A stretch of 64,000 nucleotides of DNA, from positions 248,001 to 312,000 of the forward strand of contig CAWDOP010000002.1 in the NCBI GenBank assembly GCA_963804005.1, read 5' to 3'. The notes under the pieces are model-generated. The model saw nothing but the letters and a program-made list of their open reading frames with translations, made no database searches and was not told the origin of the DNA. How positions within the stretch are numbered: position 1 is the first letter of the stretch; every line of letters begins with the position of its first letter. Of this stretch, positions 43,293 through 53,401 are shown one piece after another. Made by a program: the position numbers and the translations under genes. The DNA is from JAGXRK01 sp963804005 (GTDB lineage: Bacteria; Bacteroidota; Ignavibacteria; Ignavibacteriales; Ignavibacteriaceae).

Positions 43293-44159
43293 ATGAAAGT
43301 CTCAGGCTTTACGTTCATAAAAAACGCAGTTAAATATGATTTTCCTTTCATTGAGTCAGTCAATTCAATTCTTCCAATATGTGATGAATTTATAATTGTA
43401 CATGGTGATAGTAATGATGACACTTCAAGAATAATTGAATCAATTGGCTCCCCAAAGATAAAAGTTTATAACACAGTTTGGAATCCCGAATTAAGAAAAG
43501 GTGGATTAATTCTTTCTGAGCAGACAAACATCGCACTATCAAAAACGATAGGAGATTGGTGTTTTTATATTCAAGGTGACGAAGTTGTGCACGAGAAGTA
43601 TATAGATAAGGTTAAAAAAGCAATGTTTGAGAATTTAGAGAATATAAATGTGGAAGGGCTATTGTTTAATTATTTACATTTTTACGGAAGTTACAATTAC
43701 ATCGCAACTTCACGTCAATGGTACAGAAGAGAAATAAGAGTTGTAAGAAACAAAATTGGTGTTCAATCATTTAAAGATGCTCAGGGTTTTAGAATTAACA
43801 ATAGAAAACTTAGAGTTAAATTTATTGATGCATATATTTATCACTATGGATGGGCAAGACCACCGCAGTTAATGCAAACTAAGGTAAAGTATTTTCACTC
43901 GCTCTGGCATAGTAAAGATTGGATTGAAAAAAATGTTCCAAACAAAGTAGAATTTGATTTTTCAACAACTGAGACTATTCAAGCTTTCACAGGGACTCAT
44001 CCAAAAGTTATGGAGAATCGAATTAAAAATCAGGTTAGTGATTTCAAGTTAGGTTCGCAAATTATTAAAAAGGGATTCAAAAGGAATTTACTTGATCTGA
44101 TAGAAAAATTAAATGGTTATCGAATAGGAGAGTACAAAAACTATAAAATTGTTAAATGA
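43293..44159 (+). CDS. Glycosyltransferase family 2-like protein
   Basis: A 288-residue GT-A protein: SGFTFIKNAVKYDFPFIESV at the N-terminus, the nucleotide-binding DEFIIVHGDSNDDTSRII, and a QGDE motif (about residue 95) in the place of the metal-binding DxD. The end (RQWYRREIRVVRN, HYGWARPP) resembles other LPS-type GT2 proteins. It is the only plus-strand gene between minus-strand glycosyltransferase genes. A 33-base space separates its end from the 3' end of the GT9 gene; both converge here. Confidence 0.82.
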   Translation: MKVSGFTFIKNAVKYDFPFIESVNSILPICDEFIIVHGDSNDDTSRIIESIGSPKIKVYNTVWNPELRKGGLILSEQTNIALSKTIGDWCFYIQGDEVVHEKYIDKVKKAMFENLENINVEGLLFNYLHFYGSYNYIATSRQWYRREIRVVRNKIGVQSFKDAQGFRINNRKLRVKFIDAYIYHYGWARPPQLMQTKVKYFHSLWHSKDWIEKNVPNKVEFDFSTTETIQAFTGTHPKVMENRIKNQVSDFKLGSQIIKKGFKRNLLDLIEKLNGYRIGEYKNYKIVK

Positions 44160-44188
44160 TTAGAATCAAAAATATCTTTAATTATATT

Positions 44189-45268
44189 TTAGTTAATTTT
44201 ATTTTCGAGCGATTTACAAATATTAATAGCTTCTTTAATCATTGCATCATATTTATCTGGCTTTAAGACAAAACTTATCCGATCATCACTATAACCATAA
44301 GTGTCGTAGTTTTCCTGTAAGAAAATTCCAATTGTGGAAATCCCCAGAGCATAAGCATAATGAAGCGGACCTGTATCGCCGGAAATAAACAAATCACAAC
44401 ATGAAATAAAGTATTTTAATTCTCGTAAATCATTAAATAAAATTGCATTGTACTTCTTCTTTTCTATGTCGGAATATTCATCAGTTTCTTCAATTCCGAA
44501 TAGCAGGATAGGGAAATAGTCTGTTTCTATTTTAATTTTTTCATAAATAGACTTAAAATTTTCTATATCCCATTTTTTCTTATCTCTTGCTCCAATCCAT
44601 AATCCTATAAACTTTTGTTCATCTTTAATATTGAATTTTTCAAATATGTTTTTTCTATGTGTTTTAACTTCATTACTATCTGTAAAGATTTTTGGTTTAA
44701 AGATTATTTTTTCCTTAGAAAATAAATTAACTAATTCTTGTTTTGATATGTAATAATGATTATTGGTATTAGAAGTGATATGAAGATTAGTAAATAATTC
44801 TCCACCGCCACCGCTAAAACCAATTTTATATTTTGCTTTTGTGAGGTAAGTTATAATCCCATTTAAAAATGATGTACCAGCAGGATTAGAACTTTCAATT
44901 GCAAGATTATATTCTCTTCTTCGCAATAAACGAATGAGTTGAAATAAATTAAAGGGATTCTTAATAAACTTAGTATGATTGAACTCAAAAATATTTGTTA
45001 AGAATGGATTAGATTCAAGCAATGCTTTAACCTGATGGGCGACTAAAATATCAACAGCTGCATTTAAAAAAACACGTTTTGAGTTTTCAATTAAAGGAGT
45101 GGTTAAAATAAGGTTCCCAATTTTTCTATCTAGATGAACAATAATTACTCGCTTAACCGCTAAAGGATTAAGATCAGCTACATTAATAACTTCTTTTTTT
45201 ATAAAAAACTTTAATAATGCGGTCAGAAGTTTTTTACCAAATCTCTCAATAGATTTTAATGCTTTCAC
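44189..45268 (-). CDS. Glycosyltransferase family 9 (heptosyltransferase-like)
   Basis: A 359-residue GT9 protein. It has the N-terminal segment VIIVHLDRKIGNLILTTPLIE, matching the conserved R-x-D-xx-G-D region of heptosyltransferases with variation, and the C-terminal donor-site motif FISGDTGPLHYAYALGISTIGIF. GT9 enzymes usually add heptose to the LPS inner core. The start is GTG overlapping the ABC transporter stop by 4 bases, so both are probably made together. Confidence 0.88.
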   Translation of the reverse strand: MKALKSIERFGKKLLTALLKFFIKKEVINVADLNPLAVKRVIIVHLDRKIGNLILTTPLIENSKRVFLNAAVDILVAHQVKALLESNPFLTNIFEFNHTKFIKNPFNLFQLIRLLRRREYNLAIESSNPAGTSFLNGIITYLTKAKYKIGFSGGGGELFTNLHITSNTNNHYYISKQELVNLFSKEKIIFKPKIFTDSNEVKTHRKNIFEKFNIKDEQKFIGLWIGARDKKKWDIENFKSIYEKIKIETDYFPILLFGIEETDEYSDIEKKKYNAILFNDLRELKYFISCCDLFISGDTGPLHYAYALGISTIGIFLQENYDTYGYSDDRISFVLKPDKYDAMIKEAINICKSLENKIN

Positions 45269-47094
45269 TTGAGCTTGTTCTCTTTGAATTGAATTGAATA
45301 GAGTCTTTTGTACAATCCATCGAGTTTTATCAGTTCATCGTGGTTGCCGGATTGAATAATTTTACCTTTATCTATAACGTAGATTCTATCTGCATTGTGT
45401 ATTGTAGTCAATCTGTGTGCAATCACAAATGTTGTTCTTCCAATCATTAAATTTTCTAGTGCTTCCTGAACAAGATTTTCTGACTCAACATCAAGAGCAC
45501 TTGTAGCTTCATCAAGCAAAAGAATTCTTGGATTCTTTAATATCGCTCTTGCAATTGCTATTCTTTGTCTCTGTCCACCAGAAAGTTGTAGCCCTCGTTC
45601 ACCAATTTCTGTATTATATTTCTGTGGTAAGTTTTGAATGAAAAGGTCAGCATTAGCTTTTTTTGCAGCTTCAATAACTTCTGCATCAGTTGCAGAAAGA
45701 TTTCCATATTTAATATTTTCTATTACAGTTCCTGAAAACAAAATAGTTTCCTGGGGAACAAGACTAATTTGTGCCCTCAAAGATTCTAATTTTACTTGAG
45801 AAATATCAATATTATCAACAAGAATTCTTCCTGATTCAATTTCATAAAATCTCATTAAGATATTTATAATTGTAGATTTTCCTCCTCCGCTTGGACCTAC
45901 AAAAGCAACCGTTTCTCCACTTTTTGCATTAAGATATACATCGCACAATATTCTTTCCGTACCGTCGTAAGAAAATGAAACGTTTTCGAATATAATATCG
46001 CCATGTATATTTCCTAAAGAAGTTTTTGCTTCTACATTTTTTATCGGTTCATTTTGTGAATCAAAAATTTCAAAAATTCTTTCAGCTGATACAGTCGCTT
46101 TTTGTAAAGCTTCAGTTACCTCTCCAAGTGTTTTAATTGGCTTGTATGCCATCGTTAGGAAAGTTATAAACATTGTTAGGTCACCAATCAGCAAGTCTCC
46201 ATTTATCAATTTTAAACCACAAACCATAAAAACCAAAACCATTCCGCTTGTACTTATTATTTCATTTGCGGGTTTAAGAAGTGCAACTAAAAAAACAGAT
46301 TTAATGGAAAAGTTATAACTTTCTTTTGTTTTAGTTTTAAACTTTTCCTTCTCAAAATTTTCTCGAGTATATGATTTAACTATTTTGATTGATGAAATGG
46401 TTTCCTGCAAAAAGGAAGATATATCGGCGAGTTTATTTGTAATTCTTCTGTTGATATTTTTGATTTTTGTAGCAAAGTATTTAATTGTTAGTCCAAGCAA
46501 CGGAAATATTATCAAAAACATTAATGTTAATTGCCAATCTATAAGCAGCATACCTGTTACAAATATTATAGTATAGATAAGTGATTGTATAATTAAAACG
46601 AATGAATTTAATGATGAATCGAGCATATTTACATCATAGGTTAATCTTGACATAAGTTCACCGGTTTTTCGCACATCAAAAAATCTCATTGGCAAATGCA
46701 CTAAGTGTGAGTAAATATTATTTCTCACAGTCATTAGAATTTTTTGAACAACTGAGTTCATCAACAATTCTTTAAAAAGAACAAATATTCCCTTTAATAT
46801 TACCGAGGCAAGTAAAACCATAATAAAGATATAGAGCGCATTCGTACATTGTTCGATTCCAACTCGAAGAAAATCTATATTGAAAAGCCCTAACAGATTG
46901 TATTTAATGTGAATGGAAATTTCTTGATTAGATTGAATTGAAGCAGATATATCACTGAATGCTTCTATAAATAATCCTGCCGCAGGTGCTAAAAGTGCAT
47001 CGCTAAATCCCATTAGTAATGTAAAAAAAAATCCTAACAGAATTCTTTTCCAGTGTACGATGATGTATTTAGATAATCTTAATTGAGTGTTCAT
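45265..47094 (-). CDS. MsbA-like ABC exporter (fused permease and ATPase)
   Basis: A 609-residue half-transporter: six transmembrane helices (about residues 15-310) then an ATPase domain with Walker A GPSGGGKST (about residue 390), Q-loop SLVPQETILFSG, signature LSGGQRQRIAIARAI (about residue 495), Walker B ILLLDEATSALD and the H-loop FVIAHRLTT. All catalytic residues are present. MsbA-type exporters flip lipid A-core or other lipid-linked glycans; the neighbouring GT9 and GT4 genes support a lipid-glycan substrate. The sequence alone cannot exclude a drug exporter. Confidence 0.92.
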   Translation of the reverse strand: MNTQLRLSKYIIVHWKRILLGFFFTLLMGFSDALLAPAAGLFIEAFSDISASIQSNQEISIHIKYNLLGLFNIDFLRVGIEQCTNALYIFIMVLLASVILKGIFVLFKELLMNSVVQKILMTVRNNIYSHLVHLPMRFFDVRKTGELMSRLTYDVNMLDSSLNSFVLIIQSLIYTIIFVTGMLLIDWQLTLMFLIIFPLLGLTIKYFATKIKNINRRITNKLADISSFLQETISSIKIVKSYTRENFEKEKFKTKTKESYNFSIKSVFLVALLKPANEIISTSGMVLVFMVCGLKLINGDLLIGDLTMFITFLTMAYKPIKTLGEVTEALQKATVSAERIFEIFDSQNEPIKNVEAKTSLGNIHGDIIFENVSFSYDGTERILCDVYLNAKSGETVAFVGPSGGGKSTIINILMRFYEIESGRILVDNIDISQVKLESLRAQISLVPQETILFSGTVIENIKYGNLSATDAEVIEAAKKANADLFIQNLPQKYNTEIGERGLQLSGGQRQRIAIARAILKNPRILLLDEATSALDVESENLVQEALENLMIGRTTFVIAHRLTTIHNADRIYVIDKGKIIQSGNHDELIKLDGLYKRLYSIQFKENKLK

Positions 47095-47245
47095 CAGTAT
47101 ATAATCAAATAATGCTCACTTTTGAACTATAAATTTGTTAAAGTAATTTAAACATTTATCAGGATAAAAAAATATTATTTCGTAAATGATTTATTACTAC
47201 TCATTTAATTTCGTTTATGTTCAATTCAAAGATAAAATATAAATT

Positions 47246-50029
47246 CTAGTGTGCATCAAGCCAGTTATCACCAACTCCAGTATCAACAACTACGGGAACT
47301 TTTAGCGGCAATGCTTTTTCCATTATCTCCTTAATCAACGGACGTAGTTCATCTACTTCATCTTTATGAGCATCAAACAGGAGTTCGTCATGCACTTGAA
47401 GAATCATTTTAGTTTTAGATTTTCTTTTATTCAGCTCATTGTGAATTTTAATCATCGCAATCTTAATCATATCAGCCGCAGTTCCTTGAATTGGCATGTT
47501 TATAGCAACACGCTCTTCAAATTGTCTAACAACCCTGTTGCCGCTGTTTATGTTTTTTAAGAATCTTCTTCGCTTCATTAATGTTTCTGCGTAACCTTTT
47601 TCTTTTGCAAAGTTGACGGAATCATCCATAAAGTTTTTTACGCGCTTGAAAGTTTTAAAGTAAGTATCAATTATTTCTTTTGCGTGTGTTTGAGTTACAC
47701 CTAATCGTGTCTTCAATCCAAATGGCCCAATACCATAAAGTATTCCGAAGTTAACTTCTTTAGCTTTACGACGCATATCAGGAATAACATCTTTTTTATT
47801 TACCATAAATACAAGAGCAGCCGTGCTTGTATGAATATCTTCACATTCTTTGAAAGCTTTCATCAAAGCCTCATCTTCACAAATTGACGCCAATATTCTT
47901 AACTCAATTTGACTATAATCTGCACTTAGAATAACATAATTTTTATCTTTGGGAACAAATGCTTTACGAATTTCCTTTCCCATTTCTGTTCTAATGGGAA
48001 TATTCTGAAGATTAGGATTTATACTTGAAAGCCTGCCTGTTGAAGCGACAGTTTGATTAAAATCCGTATGCACTCTTCCGGTTTTCGGGTTAATAAGATT
48101 TGGAATTGCATCAGCATAGGTAGATTTAAGCTTTGTAACCTGTCGGTAATTTAGAATTATATCAATCACTTCATGCTCGCCGCGGAGATATTCAAGCGCA
48201 CGCGCATCTGTTGAAAATCCAGTTTTTATTTTTCTTCCTTTAGAAAGACTTAGCTTGGTAAATAATATTTCCTGCAGTTGTTTTGTAGAGTTGATATTAA
48301 ATTCAGTTCCAACAGATTTATAAATCTCAGCTGTATAATTATCTAAAAGAATTAGAAGATCATCACTGAAAGATTTTAATGCTTTGCTATCTACTTTAAT
48401 TCCGTTGTGTTCCATATCTTCGAGTACCGGAGCAAGAGGAAATTCAATTTCATAAGCAAGTTTTGCCTGTTCTTCTTTTTTTAATTCTTCCTCAAGTTTA
48501 TCATAAAGACGAAATGTTATATCAGCATCTTCGCAAGCATAATCAGAAAGTTCTTTTATATCCACATCAAATATTTTGGTAGGATCTTTTTTAGTTCCAA
48601 TCAGATTACTTAGTGGAATTGGTTTATAGTTAAGATATTTCTCAGATAGATTATCCATTCCATGTTTCTGATCAGGATCGAGACAGTAGCTCGCAAGCAT
48701 TGTATCGAAGTAAAAGTTTTCAACACCTATTCCTATACTTCGCATAACAGAAATATCAAACTTACCATTCTGACAAACTTTTTTAATCTTTTTATTTTCA
48801 AATAAAGGTTTGAACAGCTTTATAAAATCTTTGATGGGAAGTCGGTCAGATAACCTTTCGTTAAACAAAGAATTATCTTCATCTTCAGGATTTATTGCAA
48901 TAAAAAAAGCTTCACCTTCTTTAACAGAGAATGAGGCGCCAGCAAGCTTTAACTTAAACGGGTCAAGATCATCTGTTTCAGTATCAAAAACAAATAAGTC
49001 TGATTTATTTAGTTTATTAAAAAGTTTTTTTGCAGAATCAATTTCAGTAATTAGTTGATACTTTGATTTATTTTTATCGAACGATACTAATTCATCTGAT
49101 TTAAAATCTTCAACTTCAACTTTATTTTGTTCCGGGGTTTTGGAATCTGAATTATAAACTTTGATTAGGCGTGCATAAAGATTCTTGAATTCAAGTTCAA
49201 TAAATATTTCCTTCAACTGATCGAAGTCCGGCTTTTCAAATTTTGCTTTGTCAAAATCAAACTCCATGGGAACATTACAATTAATGGTTGCAAGTTCCTT
49301 GGATAAAAACGCATTCTCTTTGTCTTCAATAAGTTTTTTCTTTATTCCTGCCTTTTCAATTTCATCAATATGTTCATAAATATTTTCAATTATTCCATAT
49401 TTTTGAATTAATGGTACTGCACCTTTTGGCCCGATTCCTTTAACACCGGGAATATCATCACTTGAATCGCCGATAAGTGCAAGATAATCAACCATATATT
49501 TCGGTTCGAATCCTAATTCATCAATTACTTTTTGCTTATCATAAAGAACCGCTTCATCAGTTGATTTGCCCGGTCTTATAACTTTTACTTTATCGGTAAC
49601 AAGTTGAAAGTAATCTTTGTCAGGAGTTATAGCAAAAGATTCAAAGCCGGAAGTTTCCGCTTCTTTTACAGCCGTACCTACAATATCATCAGCTTCGTAA
49701 CCGGGAAGGATATAGTAGGGAATATTCAAAGCATTAATTACTTGTTTAATTCTTTCTATTTGAGGAATCATATCGTCAGGCATTTGGGCCCGAGATGATT
49801 TATAAGCTTCATACCGTTCATGACGAAACGTTTTTTCTTTTGAATCGAATGCAACTGCTATATAATCGGGTTTATGATCTTCCAGGACTTTTAAAACCTG
49901 GTTTATAAAACCATAGACTGCTGATGTAGGTTCGCCACTGCTTGTTGTTAAAGGACGGTTTATAAATGCAAAGTAAGCTCTATAGGCGAGTGCAAGTGCA
50001 TCTATAATAATAAAATTTTTACTGCTCAT
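47246..50029 (-). CDS. polA: DNA polymerase I
   Basis: A 927-residue three-domain polymerase. N-terminal 5'-3' exonuclease (IIDALALAYRAYFAF, PGYEADDIVG, GDSSDDIPGVKGIGPKGA; about 1-290). 3'-5' exonuclease with intact acidic motifs (FDTETDDLD, NGKFDISVMRS, ACEDADITFRLYD; about 330-530), so proofreading is probably active. Polymerase domain with motif A DYSQIELRILA, motif B RRKAKEVNFGILYG and motif C QVHDELLFDA (about 690-890). It handles Okazaki fragment maturation and repair. It is single-gene; gaps of 151 and 168 bases flank it. Confidence 0.97.
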   Translation of the reverse strand: MSSKNFIIIDALALAYRAYFAFINRPLTTSSGEPTSAVYGFINQVLKVLEDHKPDYIAVAFDSKEKTFRHERYEAYKSSRAQMPDDMIPQIERIKQVINALNIPYYILPGYEADDIVGTAVKEAETSGFESFAITPDKDYFQLVTDKVKVIRPGKSTDEAVLYDKQKVIDELGFEPKYMVDYLALIGDSSDDIPGVKGIGPKGAVPLIQKYGIIENIYEHIDEIEKAGIKKKLIEDKENAFLSKELATINCNVPMEFDFDKAKFEKPDFDQLKEIFIELEFKNLYARLIKVYNSDSKTPEQNKVEVEDFKSDELVSFDKNKSKYQLITEIDSAKKLFNKLNKSDLFVFDTETDDLDPFKLKLAGASFSVKEGEAFFIAINPEDEDNSLFNERLSDRLPIKDFIKLFKPLFENKKIKKVCQNGKFDISVMRSIGIGVENFYFDTMLASYCLDPDQKHGMDNLSEKYLNYKPIPLSNLIGTKKDPTKIFDVDIKELSDYACEDADITFRLYDKLEEELKKEEQAKLAYEIEFPLAPVLEDMEHNGIKVDSKALKSFSDDLLILLDNYTAEIYKSVGTEFNINSTKQLQEILFTKLSLSKGRKIKTGFSTDARALEYLRGEHEVIDIILNYRQVTKLKSTYADAIPNLINPKTGRVHTDFNQTVASTGRLSSINPNLQNIPIRTEMGKEIRKAFVPKDKNYVILSADYSQIELRILASICEDEALMKAFKECEDIHTSTAALVFMVNKKDVIPDMRRKAKEVNFGILYGIGPFGLKTRLGVTQTHAKEIIDTYFKTFKRVKNFMDDSVNFAKEKGYAETLMKRRRFLKNINSGNRVVRQFEERVAINMPIQGTAADMIKIAMIKIHNELNKRKSKTKMILQVHDELLFDAHKDEVDELRPLIKEIMEKALPLKVPVVVDTGVGDNWLDAH

Positions 50030-50197
50030 TTATTTCGAAGTATTAAGTATGAAGAATAATTTAAAGTTCAAAATATGAATAAGAACCGTAACATAAAATA
50101 TTAAGAAAGAGTGCTTGGTGGATTTAATTAGTTCTTTTCTAATAGGTCTGTCTTTCATATGTTAGTCGTGATAATTTTAAATATATTGAAAGATCTA

Positions 50198-51247
50198 ATG
50201 AAAAAAATATTTCTCTTATTATTGCTCATCTTTTTCAGTTCAACTGTTTTTTCTAAATGTGCTCAAAATCCCGATGAATATATATTTATCGCATTCTGGA
50301 ATCTTGAAAATTTATTTGATACTACAGATGATCCAAACAAAAGTGATGAAGAATTTCTTCCATCAGGAAGTTATGAATGGACAGAAGAACGACTTGAACG
50401 AAAAATGTATAATCTTGCCCGCATTATAAGATCAATGAATGATAACAATGCTCCGGACATTCTTGGAGTTTGTGAACTTGAACATCAATATCTTCTTGAT
50501 TCTATGGCAAATAATTTCCTTTCAGATTTCAATTATAAATCTGTTGCAGTTGAATCGCCTGATAACAGAGGAATAGATAACGGACTAATATATAGAGCAG
50601 ATAAGTTTAAATTATTATCTGTAATCGGTGACACTGTTAAGTTATCTGCCGGATTTAATACAAGATTAGTTTTACACGTGACTTTATTATCACTTTCCCA
50701 GGATACAATTCATATTTATGTAAATCATTTCCCAAGCAGAAGAGGTGGAGAAGAAGAATCTGAAGCAAATAGAATTGAAGCGGCACAAACATTAAGAAAT
50801 TCTGTTGATACGGTTCTAAAGTATAGTCCTGATGCAAAAATTATTATTATGGGAGATTTTAACGATGAACCGACAAACAGTTCAATTTTTAATACTCTTA
50901 GGGCAGCTCCATTCTTGTGTGATTCAATTTCTAATATGGGTTTAACTGAGGAAAAAGTATCTAGTTTATTCAATACTTCGTATCAAAGATATGAATCTGG
51001 AGAAGGTTCTTATAAATATCGGGATAACTGGAATATGCTCGATCAAATAATAATCTCCAGAGAATTACTTACTAGTTATAGGTTACTTTATAAATGCGGT
51101 TCTTTTGAAGTTTATAAACCTGATTTTATGGTAACACATTCAGGTTCATTTCAGGGAACACCTTTCCCAACTTTTGGTGGAAGAAGATACCTTGGTGGGT
51201 ATAGTGACCACTTTCCGGTTACTGCTATATTCAGATATGTGAGGTAA
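50198..51247 (+). CDS. Exported endonuclease/exonuclease/phosphatase family protein
   Basis: From ATG 50198 the protein has 349 residues with a signal peptide (MKKIFLLLLLIFFSSTVFS); a start at 50159 would put 13 extra residues ahead of it. It has the EEP fold signatures FWNLENLFDTTDDP near the N-terminus, DILGVCELE (catalytic glutamate), IIMGDFNDEP (about residue 225) and YSDHFPV near the C-terminus, so the acid/histidine active site looks complete. It may act on nucleic acid or phosphoesters outside the cytoplasm. The substrate is unknown. Confidence 0.85.
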   Translation: MKKIFLLLLLIFFSSTVFSKCAQNPDEYIFIAFWNLENLFDTTDDPNKSDEEFLPSGSYEWTEERLERKMYNLARIIRSMNDNNAPDILGVCELEHQYLLDSMANNFLSDFNYKSVAVESPDNRGIDNGLIYRADKFKLLSVIGDTVKLSAGFNTRLVLHVTLLSLSQDTIHIYVNHFPSRRGGEEESEANRIEAAQTLRNSVDTVLKYSPDAKIIIMGDFNDEPTNSSIFNTLRAAPFLCDSISNMGLTEEKVSSLFNTSYQRYESGEGSYKYRDNWNMLDQIIISRELLTSYRLLYKCGSFEVYKPDFMVTHSGSFQGTPFPTFGGRRYLGGYSDHFPVTAIFRYVR

Positions 51248-51250
51248 TAA

Positions 51251-51940
51251 TTGAAAAGAGATTTGTTGATTTTTGGTTCTGGCGGTGCGTTAGGTTCAGG
51301 GGTTGTAAAAATATTACTGCAAAAGAATTTTGATAGTATTTATTTATTTGATCGTAAGTTTGATCTAAAAACTTCGGATAAAAAAATCAAACAAATTATT
51401 ATTGAAGATCTTTCGGTTGAAGAAAGTGTTCAAAAAGCATTTAAGAATTTTCAAAGAGATTCGGAAACATTTTATTTCCTTTTCTCCACAATTGGTGGAT
51501 TCTTTGGGGGAGTTCCAACCTGGGAAACTAAAGTTGATGAGTTTGATAAGATGATTAATATGAATCTTAAAACCAATTTCCTTATAGCTAAACATTTCGC
51601 AAGTATTGTAAAAGATTCGTCTGGTGGTTCCATATGTTTTACTTCTGCTTATGCAGGACATTATTCCGCTCCTGATAAATCTATTTATGGTGCGTCAAAG
51701 GCTTCACTATCACATCTGGTAAAATCACTTGCTGAAGAAGGGAAGAAAATTAAACTTTCGGTTAATGCAATTGCACCTTTTATAATAGACACACCTGCAA
51801 ACAGAAAGTGGATGAAAGCTGAAAATTATGAGGACTGGATGAAGCCAGAGGAAATTGGCGAACTCATTTTTTCTGTATTCAACAGCTTTAATTATCTTTC
51901 AGGCAATGTTATTGAGTTAAAACACAGATTTAATGTGTAA
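51251..51940 (+). CDS. SDR-family oxidoreductase (dihydropteridine reductase-like)
   Basis: A 229-residue SDR with the nucleotide-binding FGSGGALGSGVVK at residues 6-18, FSTIGGFFGG in the place of NNAG, serine in FTSAYAGH and YGASKASL (Tyr/Lys). NAIAPFIIDTPANRKWM near the C-terminus is shared with a group of SDRs that includes quinonoid dihydropteridine reductases. Start TTG, 3 bases after the EEP gene stop, so the two are coupled. Substrate not certain. Confidence 0.8.
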   Translation: MKRDLLIFGSGGALGSGVVKILLQKNFDSIYLFDRKFDLKTSDKKIKQIIIEDLSVEESVQKAFKNFQRDSETFYFLFSTIGGFFGGVPTWETKVDEFDKMINMNLKTNFLIAKHFASIVKDSSGGSICFTSAYAGHYSAPDKSIYGASKASLSHLVKSLAEEGKKIKLSVNAIAPFIIDTPANRKWMKAENYEDWMKPEEIGELIFSVFNSFNYLSGNVIELKHRFNV

Positions 51941-51992
51941 ATTTGCTTAGCGGAATTATAGAATTATTTAATCTGCGGGTAATAATATTTTG

Positions 51993-52021
51993 TTGACTTT
52001 GAAATGTGAAATACTTATTGT
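51993..52021 (+). promoter_or_regulatory. Possible promoter upstream of exbB
   Basis: TTGACT at 51993-51998 and TATTGT at 52016-52021 are 17 bases apart, resembling a sigma-70 promoter of the enterobacterial form. It lies about 80 bases before the exbB ATG and its AGGAGG ribosome site. No Bacteroidota-type element was found at this place. Confidence 0.25.
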
Positions 52022-52100
52022 AGTCACGTTATTTTCATAAAATTCTTGAATTATTTTTACTATAGAAAACAAATAATACATATTAGGAGGAAATCTCACC

Positions 52101-52796
52101 ATGGATCTATCAGGAATCATCGCGTCGATATATAATGTAATCGCTCAAGCAACAAATGATGGCGGCACATTAAATTATCTGACCGAAAAATTTATAGCTG
52201 GCAAGGGCTTTATGTGGCCGATATTAGCTTGTTTGGTTTTGGGTTTAGCATTTTCATTTGAAAGATTGTGGACTCTTACCCGCGCAAAAACTAATACAAA
52301 ACAATTTATCGTAAAAGTAAAAAAAGCTCTTAATGAGGGTGGTGTTGAATCAGCTAAAAGAGTTTGCGAAAATTCTCGCGGACCCATCGCATCTGTCTTT
52401 TATGCCGGCTTACTTAGAGCTGATGAAGGTCTTGATGCAGCCGAAAAAGCTATTATTGCTTATGGTGGAATTGAGATGGGTTTCCTTGAAAGAGGTCTTA
52501 TCTGGATTTCAACCTTTATTACAATTGCACCAATGCTTGGATTTACCGGTACAGTTCAGGGTATGATTGAAGCTTTTGATGCTATTAAAGAAGCCGCTCA
52601 GATTTCACCTGCTGTTGTTGCAGGAGGTATTTCTGTAGCTCTTTTAACTACTTTATTTGGTCTCGTTGTTGCTATTATTCTTCAAGTATTCTATAATTAT
52701 TTTGTTTCCAGAATTGATAGATTGGTAGGCGATATGGAAGAAAGTTCCATTGAACTGATTGATGCTTTATACGAAATTAAGCAGAAAAAAGGTTAA
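52101..52796 (+). CDS. exbB: ExbB/TolQ/MotA-type proton channel
   Basis: 231 residues with three transmembrane helices (about 30-50, 130-155 and 175-200). The conserved channel segment GLIWISTFITIAPMLGFTGTVQGMIEAFD (long form visible around residues 130-160, no more than quoted here) and GISVALLTTLFGLVVAI mark the ExbB family. With ExbD it uses the proton gradient to energise TonB or TolA. Ribosome site TAGGAGGAA is strong. Two exbD genes follow, but no tonB is in the window. Confidence 0.92.
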   Translation: MDLSGIIASIYNVIAQATNDGGTLNYLTEKFIAGKGFMWPILACLVLGLAFSFERLWTLTRAKTNTKQFIVKVKKALNEGGVESAKRVCENSRGPIASVFYAGLLRADEGLDAAEKAIIAYGGIEMGFLERGLIWISTFITIAPMLGFTGTVQGMIEAFDAIKEAAQISPAVVAGGISVALLTTLFGLVVAIILQVFYNYFVSRIDRLVGDMEESSIELIDALYEIKQKKG

Positions 52797-52850
52797 TCTG
52801 ATTTTTACAATCAGAATGAATTAAGAAAAATTTTAGAAAGAATTCTGGCA

Positions 52851-53384
52851 ATGATTAAAAAGAAAAAAATAGCTGAAGCCTCAATACCTACGGCATCTAT
52901 GGCAGATATAGCATTTTTACTTCTTTTATTCTTTTTGGTTTCAACAGTAATTGATGTTGATACAGGTATTGGCTTAACATTACCTGAATATGTTCCACCG
53001 GAAGAACAAGAGCAAGTAAAAGTTGATCCTGATCGTATGGCAGCTGTATTGATCAATGAAAACGGTGATGTATTAATTGATGGAGAATTTGTATCTGTAT
53101 TTCAGGTTAAGAATACTATCAAACCGAGAATCACTTCCAAAATTGATCTGCCTTTGAACAAGAAACTTATAGTTTCTGTTAAAACAGATAGAAAAACAGT
53201 CTACAATGTCTATATAACTGCACTTGATCAGATTAAAATGGCTTTCTTTGAAGTTAGAGATGAACATGCTAATTCAAGGTATGGAAAAAAATATAATGAT
53301 TTGATTCCGGAACAGCAAAAAGAAGTCAGGGATGCAGTTCCGATCATTATTTCACTAGCTGAACCTGAAGTAATAAAGAAATAA
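52851..53384 (+). CDS. exbD: ExbD/TolR family protein (first copy)
   Basis: 177 residues with one N-terminal transmembrane helix. The conserved aspartate lies in PTASMADIAFLLLLFFLVS (about residue 20), the proton-conducting residue of ExbD. The periplasmic domain (about 45-177) is longer than usual (about 140 in total) because of an extension after residue 135. Its N-terminus starts with a lysine-rich cytoplasmic stretch. It sits 54 bases downstream of exbB. Confidence 0.9.
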   Translation: MIKKKKIAEASIPTASMADIAFLLLLFFLVSTVIDVDTGIGLTLPEYVPPEEQEQVKVDPDRMAAVLINENGDVLIDGEFVSVFQVKNTIKPRITSKIDLPLNKKLIVSVKTDRKTVYNVYITALDQIKMAFFEVRDEHANSRYGKKYNDLIPEQQKEVRDAVPIIISLAEPEVIKK

Positions 53385-53401
53385 AGAATTTAGGAAAAAC
53401 G

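Noticed and set aside
49501..49515. tRNA T-loop-like GGTTCGAATCC
   Set aside because: It lies within the polA reading frame and has no acceptor stem or other tRNA arms around it.
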